A stretch of 13,766 nt of DNA from Acidobacteriaceae bacterium. GTDB taxonomy: Bacteria; Acidobacteriota; Terriglobia; Terriglobales; SbA1. Made by a program: the position numbers and the translations under genes. Shown piece by piece: positions 1 to 7,178 of the stretch (the first letter of the stretch is position 1; every line of letters starts with the position of its first letter). A model generated the notes under the pieces. That model saw nothing but the letters and a program-made list of their open reading frames with translations, searched no databases and was not told the DNA's origin. Location: NCBI GenBank assembly GCA_003136335.1, contig PLEA01000492.1, forward strand, positions 1 to 13,766. Reading direction: 5' to 3'.

Positions 1-504
1 CTCTACGTTGGCGAAAAGAAGCGCATCACGTTGGGCGACGTGGAAACCATGGTGCTGGCTGCCAAGCAGCGCTCGCTGTACGAGTTGACCGACGCCATTT
101 CCGCCAAAGAACGCGTGCGCGCGCTGGAAGTGCTGGATGCGATTCTGATGTCCGGCGACGGCGAAGAAGCTGCCATCGGACACATTTACATGCTGGCGAA
201 AACTTTTCGCCAGATGCTGGTGATTCTCGAGCGCAACGTGCGCGACCAGCGCATGCTGTGGGCCGCTCTATGGCAGGGCTTTCGCGTCCCGCCGTTCGCC
301 GCCGACGACATCATCAAGCAGGCCCGGCGCTATAAATCCCGCCGCGAACTGACGCGCGCGATCCGCTTGGTGGCCAAGGCCGACTTGGCTCTGCGCTCGA
401 ATCCCGCTAGCAAACGCATGGTGCTGGAGCGGTTGGTGATGGACTTGACCACCGAGCCCAAGCCCGAAACGCCGGGGTGGATGCAGGATCAGCTGCCGGT
501 TTAG
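1..504 (+). CDS. holA: DNA polymerase III subunit delta, C-terminal part (partial at left edge)
   Basis: The reading frame is open from the first base and ends at TAG 502-504, giving 167 visible residues. The delta subunit belongs to the clamp-loader complex and opens the beta sliding clamp during replication. What is visible matches the end of the AAA-like region and the helical C-terminal collar domain. It includes a segment like 'DAISAKERVRALEVLDAIL', then 'AIGHIYMLAKTFRQMLVI', and a late 'ARRYKSRRELTRAIRLVAKADLALRS' helix, with the spacing of HolA/YqeN proteins. The N-terminal ATPase-like part lies outside the window. The last ten or so residues (PETPGWMQDQLPV) look like an unstructured tail. 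A long hairpin overlaps the stop codon. The family call rests on pattern memory of the collar domain, since no catalytic motif is expected in this part. Confidence 0.85.
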   Translation, partial: LYVGEKKRITLGDVETMVLAAKQRSLYELTDAISAKERVRALEVLDAILMSGDGEEAAIGHIYMLAKTFRQMLVILERNVRDQRMLWAALWQGFRVPPFAADDIIKQARRYKSRRELTRAIRLVAKADLALRSNPASKRMVLERLVMDLTTEPKPETPGWMQDQLPV

Positions 505-527
505 CTGTCAGCTATCAGCTGGCAGCT
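503..527 (+). terminator. Hairpin overlapping the holA stop codon, possible terminator
   Basis: Bases 503-513 pair with 517-527 to form an 11-pair stem closed by a three-base loop (ATC). The only imperfection is one G-T wobble (508/522). The arms are built from repeated AGCT/CAGCT steps. Only a short, broken T-rich stretch follows (TTTCAGTTCAATTT), so it is a weak intrinsic terminator by the usual rules. The stem could instead protect the 3' end or simply be a repeat. The pairing is read directly; the terminator role is inferred. Confidence 0.45.
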
Positions 528-1180
528 TTCAGTTCAATTTCGATAACCAATCGGGGCTGACTCTTCCCTAGCCTCGGAATCTATATCTCTCAGAGTTTTT
601 TCCCCCTGGTTCTCTAAAATCTCTGTTTTGTGGGAGCTGCGAGGAAGTGATATGGCTGCGTCCCGCTAAAATCTCTGGAACAGCCGCTTGCGGGTAAAAT
701 ATTCTGGGATAAGGACTTAGGGGGAGATTCCTCGTCGCTAAATGCTTCAGAATCAGCGGCTGGGATTGCAAAATATTGGATTCGCTGGAGTTAGCTCAAT
801 GCTATTCAATTGTCAAAGATCTAATGCGGGTAGAGATAGTTTGGGCATTCCTGGCGTCGAAGTCAAGGGAATTTTGTTAGTTTTATCGCACAGGTGGGGA
901 TTCTGCTGTGGGCTGGAAGCCGTGGGCGTCGGCCGCACCTTTGGAACCGCCGCTTCCCGCTAAAGTGACCGCGGACCAGGCGCTGAAATTTGCCGAGTCG
1001 TTAGTTCCGTGGCCAGCCGAATCGCACCAAGATTGCCCTGACTGCACTCTCCGACAAAGTCCGCGAGTTGGTTTAGCGAGAGATAGTGTAGCGAGAATCT
1101 TTACCAAACTTTGCTGTCGGCCCAGTCGCATCAGCCCTGCAAGCGACAACCGTCGATACTAGTTTCACATCCAAGCTCTC
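505..1180. other. Long intergenic region without a supportable gene
   Basis: This 676-base gap separates holA from the nucleotidyltransferase gene. The part to about 900 is poorer in G+C than the flanking genes and carries the degenerate tandem motif described separately. From about 900 the base composition returns to gene-like, and one plus-strand frame stays open from 881 to 1162 (see findings). It has no ribosome-binding site, recognisable domain or plausible start. I see no tRNA, transposase or clear promoter. The promoter for the downstream pair must lie here, but I cannot place it. Confidence 0.6.
614..794 (+). repeat. Degenerate tandem motif array (TAAAAT...GGACTTAG type)
   Basis: The 12-mer CTAAAATCTCTG occurs exactly at 614-625 and again at 666-677. 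Relatives follow: TAAAATATTCTGGG at 695-708, CTAAATGCTTCAG at 738-750 and CAAAATATTGG at 769-779. The units at 695-720 and 769-794 also end alike, with GGACTTAG and GGAGTTAG. A second recurring motif of 18 bases, GCCGCTTCCCGCTAAAGT at 949-966, has relatives at 655-672 (15 of 18 the same) and 683-700. Unit length varies from roughly 28 to 50 bases and the copies have drifted, so this is an old or loosely constrained array. I believe similar sequences are common between genes in Acidobacteriota, from memory and unchecked. Confidence 0.5.
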
Positions 1181-1999
1181 ATGCACGAGCCACCGCAGGA
1201 GCATGCTGTACCGGAAACTTCGTCGGGACCGATAAACATCCCCGAGGAACAGCAGGTTCTGTTCCGTGAAATTCTCGAACTCTTAGAGAAGAGAGGCACT
1301 TCCTTTGCCGTGGCCGGAGCATTCGCCCTTCGCGAGCACACCGGCATTTGCCGCGACACCAAGGACCTCGATCTGTTTCTAACGCCCGCGAATGCCGCCT
1401 TGGCTCTTCAGCATCTCCGAGAAAAAGGTTTCGAGTGTGAAGTTTGCGATCCCGTCTGGTTGTTCAAGGCGCATCGCGACGGTTTTTTTGTCGATCTCAT
1501 CACCGGCATGAGCAACGCCACCATCGTGGTTGAGGACTCGTGGATTGAACTGGCGAAACCTGCGTCGGTTCAAGGTGTGCAGACCAGGGTGCTGGCGGCG
1601 GAAGAACTCGTGGCCTCGAAAATATTTATCGACCGCCGCGAACGATTCGATGGCGTCGACATTGCCCACGTAATCTATGGAACTCGAGGCAAACTCGACT
1701 GGCAGCGTGTTCTGCGCCTGGTGGGCGAGCATTGGGAAATGCTTCTATGGATGCTTGTATTGTTCCGCTATTGCTATCCGGCGCAAACCGGTTACGTTCC
1801 AAAAGAAGTTTGGCGTGAACTGCTCTCCCGCTTTCAGGAGGTCGTTTCCCATCCCGATCCGAACGCCAAATTTCGCGGCAGTCTGGTCGATGACAAACAG
1901 TTCGCCATCGACGTGAACGAATGGGGCATGGAGAATCTGATGCAAGAATATCGCGACCGCCGCTTGAGCAGCATCCCGGCGAAATATAAAACGCCATGA
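1181..1999 (+). CDS. Nucleotidyltransferase-fold protein of unknown substrate
   Basis: This 272-residue protein has the signature of the DNA-polymerase-beta-like nucleotidyltransferase superfamily. A G-A-F-A-L turn at residues 46-50 (the usual G[GS] position) leads to a strand with the metal-binding pair D62-L-D64. The third carboxylate is D105 in 'FFVDLI'. K147 in 'ELVASKIFI' and D157/D160 sit where DUF2204- or AbiEii-type relatives keep conserved charged residues. The rest is helical with a Trp-rich stretch (residues 174-198). There is no signal peptide or membrane segment, so it is probably cytosolic. The family transfers NMP groups to proteins, RNA or small molecules; the target here is unknown. 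The first ATG of the frame was chosen although no Shine-Dalgarno precedes it. The stop overlaps the next start (ATGA), implying coupled translation with the phosphoesterase. It could be an orphan relative of AbiEii toxins, but the usual AbiEi partner is absent. Confidence 0.75.
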   Translation: MHEPPQEHAVPETSSGPINIPEEQQVLFREILELLEKRGTSFAVAGAFALREHTGICRDTKDLDLFLTPANAALALQHLREKGFECEVCDPVWLFKAHRDGFFVDLITGMSNATIVVEDSWIELAKPASVQGVQTRVLAAEELVASKIFIDRRERFDGVDIAHVIYGTRGKLDWQRVLRLVGEHWEMLLWMLVLFRYCYPAQTGYVPKEVWRELLSRFQEVVSHPDPNAKFRGSLVDDKQFAIDVNEWGMENLMQEYRDRRLSSIPAKYKTP

Positions 2000-2703
2000 G
2001 AATCGCAGCTACTGCCGACATCCACTTCTCCCCATCCCTGCACAACGTATTGCACGATCAACTGAGCCGGGTGCGGGACGAGGCTGACGTACTGGTGTTG
2101 GCGGGCGACCTCACGAACTATGGCCAGCCCGAAGAGATGGAACCACTGTTGAATATCGTGGTGCGCTCCCGAGTTCCGACGGTTGCGATCCTCGGAAACC
2201 ACGACTACGAAAGCGGCAAGCAGGCGGAGCTGATGCGCATGATGACGGCGGCCGGACTGAAGGTGCTAGACGGCACCGCCTACGAGCGCGATGGCGTGGG
2301 GTTCGCAGGGACTAAGGGTTTCATGGGAGGCTTTGGGCGTGGCCTGTTAACTGCCTTCGGTGAACCTGAGATCAAGCAGTTTGTGCAGGCCTCCATCGAT
2401 GAGGCCTTGAAGTTGGAGCGCGCTATGGCGCAACTCCGTACGCCCAAACGGGTTGTCATAGTCCATTACTCGCCCATTTGCGCCACGGTTCAGGGGGAAG
2501 CGCCCGAGATTTTCCCCTTTCTGGGCACGACCCGTCTGGCGGAAGTTGTGGATCGTCATGGTGCAGACCTGGTACTGCACGGGCACGCCCATCACGGACA
2601 GCTGGAAGGAAAAACCATTGGCGGAAGCCCCGTTTATAACGTCGCCATCACTTTATTGCAAGCTCAAACCCCGTCCGCCGCTTATCGGGTCTTTGACATA
2701 TAG
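1996..2703 (+). CDS. Calcineurin-like metallophosphoesterase
   Basis: At 235 residues the protein carries the complete dinuclear-metal phosphoesterase set: D8-I-H10, G37-D38, G67-N68-H69-D70, H157 in 'VVIVHYSP', and H195-G-H197 in 'LHGHAHHG'. These are the metal ligands and phosphate-handling residues of the family, so it is expected to hydrolyse phosphomono- or phosphodiester bonds with Mn or Fe. A glycine-rich insert (residues 100-116) and the segment between H157 and H195 would shape the substrate site. No signal peptide is seen, so it is probably cytosolic. The start codon overlaps the upstream stop by ATGA, and the pair should be made in fixed ratio. Small standalone members include Icc/CpdA- and YfcE-like enzymes, but substrate cannot be assigned. 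The partnership suggests it removes or recycles what the nucleotidyltransferase adds, which is inference only. Confidence 0.88.
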   Translation: MRIAATADIHFSPSLHNVLHDQLSRVRDEADVLVLAGDLTNYGQPEEMEPLLNIVVRSRVPTVAILGNHDYESGKQAELMRMMTAAGLKVLDGTAYERDGVGFAGTKGFMGGFGRGLLTAFGEPEIKQFVQASIDEALKLERAMAQLRTPKRVVIVHYSPICATVQGEAPEIFPFLGTTRLAEVVDRHGADLVLHGHAHHGQLEGKTIGGSPVYNVAITLLQAQTPSAAYRVFDI

Positions 2704-2740
2704 ATTCTGAAGCTCAAACTCGTTCAGCATCCACAAACCA

Positions 2741-2761
2741 GAATGATTCAGCGAATTATTC
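2741..2761. promoter_or_regulatory. Inverted repeat upstream of the trehalose operon
   Basis: GAATGATT (2741-2748) and AATTATTC (2754-2761) form an 8-base dyad with one mismatch around a five-base spacer. It lies 38 bases after the phosphoesterase stop and 113 bases before treZ. No T-run follows, so it is not a convincing terminator; a protein-binding site for the trehalose operon is possible. Elsewhere in 2704-2874 I see no clear promoter and no strong ribosome-binding site for treZ. Confidence 0.25.
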
Positions 2762-2874
2762 CGTGTGCATCTACTGCGTAACCCGGATACCCGTCCGCCT
2801 TGATCTTCCGCAAACTAAAGGACTGTGCACAAAGTCGCTGATCGCGAATCGGTGACACAGCCCAAAGTCGATCG

Positions 2875-4743
2875 ATGCCATCAACCAAAGCTTTGACCAA
2901 AGAGACGCGAGTAGGCGCCAACCGGCTGCCAGACGGCAGTTGGGAGTTTCTCCTATGGGCTCCCCAGGCTCGCGCCGTGAGCCTGCACCTTCTGCGCGGG
3001 AGCGGCGAACTCCTTGCCATGGAGCCGCTCGCAGACGGATATCATCGCGCAACTGTCCCGACACTCGATCCCGCCTCTGAATATTTTTACCAACTCGACG
3101 GTGAGCGAGACTTACCCGATCCCGCCTCCCGATTTCAACCTCAGGGCGTGCACGGCCCCTCCCAAATCGTGGACCCGGACGCTTTCCGCTGGACTGACCA
3201 CAAATGGAAAGGAACGCCGCTGGAGCGCACCGTATTCTACGAACTCCATGTCGGAACGTACACACCAGAAGGCTCGTTCGATGCTGTGATCCCCCATCTT
3301 CCGGAACTCGCCGCCCTCGGCATCACGACCATCGAACTGATGCCCATCGCACAATTTCCCGGTCCTCGAAATTGGGGCTACGACGGCGTCTATCTCTTCG
3401 CGCCACAAAACACCTACGGCGGCCCCGAGTCCCTCCAGCGATTAGTCAACGCGGCCCATCAACATGCCCTCTCCATCGCGCTCGACGTGGTTTACAACCA
3501 TCTCGGTCCGGAAGGCAACTACCTTAGTGCTTACGGGCCGTACTTTACCGATCGCTATCAAACTCCCTGGGGTCAGGCCATCAACTTTGACAGCGCAGGA
3601 AGCGACGAAGTGAGGAGATTCTTCATCGATAGCGCATTGTATTGGCTTCAGGACTACCACATCGACGCCCTGCGCCTGGACGCGGTCCACGGAATCTTCG
3701 ACTTCGGCGCCCGCCACTTCCTCGCCGAACTCAAGTCTGCGGTCGCTGACATGTCACAGCGACTAGGTCGGCCACTTTATTTGATCGCCGAAAGTGATTT
3801 GAACGATTCTCGCATCCTGCATAACACCCAGCATGGTGGGTACGACCTCGACGCCCAGTGGAACGATGACTTTCATCACTCCGTGCACACGCTGCTCACC
3901 AGGGAAAACCGCGGGTACTACGCTGACTTCGAAGGCGTCCTGCCTCTGGTGTCGACCCTGCGAGACGGCTGGTTTTACAGCGGACAACGCTCAAACTTCC
4001 GCAAGCGCCGCCACGGCAACTCCCCCCGCGGCATCTCGCCTGCAGAATTTGTCGTGTGCAATCAGAACCACGACCAGGTAGGCAACCGCGCCGCAGGCGA
4101 ACGACTCAGCAGCCTCGTTAGTTTCGAAGCGCTGAAGCTTGCCGCCGGCATCACCCTGCTTTCTCCGTTTGTGCCCATGTTGTTTATGGGCGAAGAGTAT
4201 GGCGAGACCGCCCCCTTTCAGTACTTCACCAGCCACGGAGATCCCGAACTGGTCGAGGCCGTGCGTCGCGGGCGGCGCGAAGAATTCGCCGCGTTTGGCT
4301 GGGAAAATAGCGTGCCCGATCCCCAGGACGAACAGACCTTCGCTCGGTCCCGTCTCGATCATTCCCTGAAAGAAAAGGAACCCCACCGCACGCTCTTGCG
4401 TTTCTATCAGGAACTCATCCGCATTCGAGATGAGAATGAATTAGGTATTCCAGCTCCACGAACCGTTCGCGAACTGGGAGGCTGCGCACTCTTATTTATG
4501 CGCGACAACACTTCTCAACAACTGGCGCTGCTATGCAACTTCGCGGAGTTTCCCGTCACCTTGAACTTGCCCGACCTGTCGGGGAAATGGACGGCGGTGA
4601 TCCACTCGGCCGATGCGTCATGGAATGGACCAGAACCGAATCTGGCGCCCGAGATAACATTGTTGACAGCGGGTGAACTGCGGCTGTCGCCCCACTCGTT
4701 TTTGCTTATCGAACGAATTCAACGCAACACGGAGGCGGTGTGA
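2875..4743 (+). CDS. treZ: Malto-oligosyltrehalose trehalohydrolase (GH13)
   Basis: TreZ cleaves the alpha-1,4 bond next to the trehalosyl end of maltooligosyltrehalose and releases free trehalose. The 622 residues fit the family (about 580-620). An N-terminal beta-sandwich of CBM48 type spans about 12-100 ('GSWEFLLWAPQARAVSLHL'). The GH13 barrel follows, with region I 'DVVYNH' (204-209), region II 'ALRLDAVHGI' with nucleophile D269, region III 'LIAESD' with acid/base E306, and region IV 'NQNHDQVGNR' with D400. The sequence 'LFMGEEYGETAPFQYFTSHGDPEL' is highly characteristic of TreZ. A beta-rich C-terminal domain closes the protein. There is no signal peptide, so it acts in the cytosol. ATG 2875 is the first start after an in-frame TGA at 2839, and its ribosome-binding site is weak. 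It is first in a three-gene operon and overlaps the next gene by 4 bases (GTGA). Confidence 0.96.
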   Translation: MPSTKALTKETRVGANRLPDGSWEFLLWAPQARAVSLHLLRGSGELLAMEPLADGYHRATVPTLDPASEYFYQLDGERDLPDPASRFQPQGVHGPSQIVDPDAFRWTDHKWKGTPLERTVFYELHVGTYTPEGSFDAVIPHLPELAALGITTIELMPIAQFPGPRNWGYDGVYLFAPQNTYGGPESLQRLVNAAHQHALSIALDVVYNHLGPEGNYLSAYGPYFTDRYQTPWGQAINFDSAGSDEVRRFFIDSALYWLQDYHIDALRLDAVHGIFDFGARHFLAELKSAVADMSQRLGRPLYLIAESDLNDSRILHNTQHGGYDLDAQWNDDFHHSVHTLLTRENRGYYADFEGVLPLVSTLRDGWFYSGQRSNFRKRRHGNSPRGISPAEFVVCNQNHDQVGNRAAGERLSSLVSFEALKLAAGITLLSPFVPMLFMGEEYGETAPFQYFTSHGDPELVEAVRRGRREEFAAFGWENSVPDPQDEQTFARSRLDHSLKEKEPHRTLLRFYQELIRIRDENELGIPAPRTVRELGGCALLFMRDNTSQQLALLCNFAEFPVTLNLPDLSGKWTAVIHSADASWNGPEPNLAPEITLLTAGELRLSPHSFLLIERIQRNTEAV

Positions 4744-7178
4744 AATACGTTTGCATCCATGGGCATTTCTATCAGCCCCCGCGCGAAAATCCTTATCTGG
4801 AAGCCGTTGAGCTGCAGGATTCCGCCTACCCCTATCACGACTGGAACGAACGCATCACCGCCGAGTGCTATGCGCCCAACGCGGCTTCGAGAATTCTTGA
4901 CTCCGAGAATCGCATCGTCAAACTGCTCAACAACTACGCTCAGATTAGTTTCAACTTCGGTCCCACCCTCTTGTCGTGGATAAAAGAGCAGGCTCCTCCG
5001 ATCTACCAGGCAATCCTCGAAGCTGACCAGCAGAGCGCCGAAAGATTCTCCGGCCACGGCTCCGCTCTGGCCCAGGGTTACAACCACATGATCCTTCCTC
5101 TCGCCAATCGCCGCGACAAAGTAACTCAGGTCAAGTGGGGAATGCGGGATTTTGAAAGCCGGTTCGGTCGGAAGCCGGAAGGAATGTGGCTACCGGAAAC
5201 CGCTGTGGATACCGAAACCCTCGAGGTCTTGGCGGAAAATGGAATTCAGTTTACGATTCTCGCGCCGCGCCAGGCCCAACGCATAAGGCCGAAGAACAGC
5301 TCCAAGTTCGAAGACGTGAGCGGAGCCCGCATTGACCCTGCTCGCGCCTACCTCGCGGAACTGCCCTCGAAAAAGCGGATCGACTTATTTTTCTATGATG
5401 GCCCCATCTCGCAAGGCGTCGCCTTCGAAGGATTGTTGAATGACGGCAAACGCTTTGCCGACCGCCTGATGAGCGGCTTTTCCGACTCCCGCCAGGGATC
5501 GCAACTGGTTCACATCGCCACCGACGGAGAAAGCTACGGCCATCATCACCATCGTGGCGAAATGGCACTCACCTATGCATTGGACGAAATCCAAAGACAG
5601 AATGTCGCCAAGCTCACCAACTATGGCGAGTTTCTGGAAAAGCATCCGCCCAAACACTTCGTTGAGATCGTCAACAACAGTTCCTGGAGTTGTGTGCACG
5701 GCATCGAACGCTGGCGCAGCGATTGTGGATGCAATTCCGGCGGACACCCCTGGAACCAGCAGTGGCGCGCTCCGCTCCGGGCGGCCCTCGATTGGCTGCG
5801 CGACAAACTCGCTCCCATCTTCGAGTCGCGCCTGCAGGAGTACGTCCGCGACCCGTGGGCCACTCGCGACGACTACATCCGCGTGATTCTCGACCGCTCC
5901 GAAGACTCCCGTAGAGCATTTTTCGCTGACCACGCCATCCGCCCGCTCGAGCCCCACGAGCAGGTGACTGCCCTCAAACTTCTCGAGATGCAGCGTCATG
6001 CTCTGCTCATGTACACCAGTTGCGGATGGTTCTTCGACGAACTCTCTGGCCTGGAAACCGCACAGGTCATTCATTACGCGGGACGCGCCTTGCAACTCGC
6101 CGAGGAATGCTCCGGAGAAAAACTAGAACCGGAATTCCTTCAGCACCTCGCATTGGCAAAAAGCAATCTACCCCAACATGGCGACGGGGCAAAGATTTAC
6201 GAGAAGTGGGTGAAGCCCGCGGTCGTTGACATCGAACGCGTCGGCGGCCACTACGCCATCAGTTCTCTGTTCGAGAGCTATCCCGACAAAACTCGCATTT
6301 ACTGCTACGAGGTAGATCGTCTCAGGTACTCGGTCGAGGCAGAAGGGAAGATACGTCTGGCGACTGGCTCCGCGCGATTTTGTTCTGCGATCACCGAGGA
6401 AACCGCTGCGCTCGATTTCACGGTCCTCCATCTTGGCGACCACAACGTGACCGCCGGCATCCGCTCGGCGGACGCCTCCTCCGACGAAGATCAAAAGAAG
6501 TTGGTCGCCGCCTTCGCTCAGGCCGACACCGCCGAAGTAATCCGTTTACTCGATCAGGTGTATGGCAAAAGCACATTTTCTCTGCGGCAACTCTTTCGCG
6601 ACGAACAGAGAAAGATTGCGAACCTCATTTTGAACGAGTCGCTGAATTCGGCGGCGGCCGTCTACCGCACTGTATTCGAGGGGCAGGCTCCTCTGATCCG
6701 TTTCCTGAATGGTCTGGAAATTCCCGTGCCGCAGGCCCTGAAGTCAGCTGCCGAGATCGCTGTGAACAGCCAATTAGAGCAATATCTGGCGCGTCCAGAC
6801 CTGGACCCGGACAGTATTCACGGCTTGCTGCGAGAAGCGGAGGCGAGCAAAATCGCATTGGACTCCACCACGCTTGAATTTAAAGCCCGCAAGCGCCTCG
6901 AAAAAGATGCAGCCGACTTCGCCGCGAATCCGGCCGATCCTGCTGCCGCCGAGCGGTTGATCAAGCTACTCGACCTGATCCCTGCGCTTCCATTTCCCGT
7001 CGTGCTTTGGGAAGCACAAAATGTCTGCTATCGGCCCTTGGTCACAGCTTTCCAGCAGAATGGATGGCATTCTCCAGCCGCCGATCCAGTTGTGGTGCGA
7101 CGCCACGACGATCTGAACCGCTTGGCCTCGCAACTCCACATTCTGTTGCCTGAGGCGGAAACAAAAAATGCCGCCTAA
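4740..7178 (+). CDS. Glycoside hydrolase family 57 / DUF3536 alpha-glucan-active enzyme
   Basis: This 812-residue protein begins with a GH57 catalytic region. It has 'HGHFYQPPRENP' (7-18, the H-x-H motif), 'GHGSALAQGYNH' (105-116), 'GMWLPETAVD' with likely nucleophile E153, and 'TDGESYGHHHH' with likely acid/base D262. A Trp/Cys-rich segment follows (residues 316-338, with C318, C329 and C331), then an all-alpha C-terminal half of DUF3536 type. GH57 enzymes are retaining amylases, 4-alpha-glucanotransferases or branching enzymes acting on alpha-glucans; which activity this one has cannot be told. No signal peptide is seen. GTG 4740 is the only reasonable start: it overlaps the treZ stop (TGA 4741-4743) and follows GGAGG at 4731-4735. 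Its place between treZ and treY suggests it shapes malto-oligosaccharides or glycogen chains for trehalose synthesis, or takes the place of the missing TreX debranching enzyme (inference). Confidence 0.9.
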   Translation: MKYVCIHGHFYQPPRENPYLEAVELQDSAYPYHDWNERITAECYAPNAASRILDSENRIVKLLNNYAQISFNFGPTLLSWIKEQAPPIYQAILEADQQSAERFSGHGSALAQGYNHMILPLANRRDKVTQVKWGMRDFESRFGRKPEGMWLPETAVDTETLEVLAENGIQFTILAPRQAQRIRPKNSSKFEDVSGARIDPARAYLAELPSKKRIDLFFYDGPISQGVAFEGLLNDGKRFADRLMSGFSDSRQGSQLVHIATDGESYGHHHHRGEMALTYALDEIQRQNVAKLTNYGEFLEKHPPKHFVEIVNNSSWSCVHGIERWRSDCGCNSGGHPWNQQWRAPLRAALDWLRDKLAPIFESRLQEYVRDPWATRDDYIRVILDRSEDSRRAFFADHAIRPLEPHEQVTALKLLEMQRHALLMYTSCGWFFDELSGLETAQVIHYAGRALQLAEECSGEKLEPEFLQHLALAKSNLPQHGDGAKIYEKWVKPAVVDIERVGGHYAISSLFESYPDKTRIYCYEVDRLRYSVEAEGKIRLATGSARFCSAITEETAALDFTVLHLGDHNVTAGIRSADASSDEDQKKLVAAFAQADTAEVIRLLDQVYGKSTFSLRQLFRDEQRKIANLILNESLNSAAAVYRTVFEGQAPLIRFLNGLEIPVPQALKSAAEIAVNSQLEQYLARPDLDPDSIHGLLREAEASKIALDSTTLEFKARKRLEKDAADFAANPADPAAAERLIKLLDLIPALPFPVVLWEAQNVCYRPLVTAFQQNGWHSPAADPVVVRRHDDLNRLASQLHILLPEAETKNAA

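Noticed and set aside
742..963. Small plus-strand open frame of 73 codons in the gap after holA
   Set aside because: It runs through the drifted tandem motifs, has no ribosome-binding site, and its translation looks random.
1786..1793. AACCGGTT palindrome, similar to the core of LacI-type operators
   Set aside because: It lies inside the nucleotidyltransferase coding region, is only 8 bases, and has no symmetric flanks.
5385..6095. Minus-strand open frame of 236 codons
   Set aside because: Antisense to the GH57 gene across the TDGESYG motif; no domain visible in its translation.
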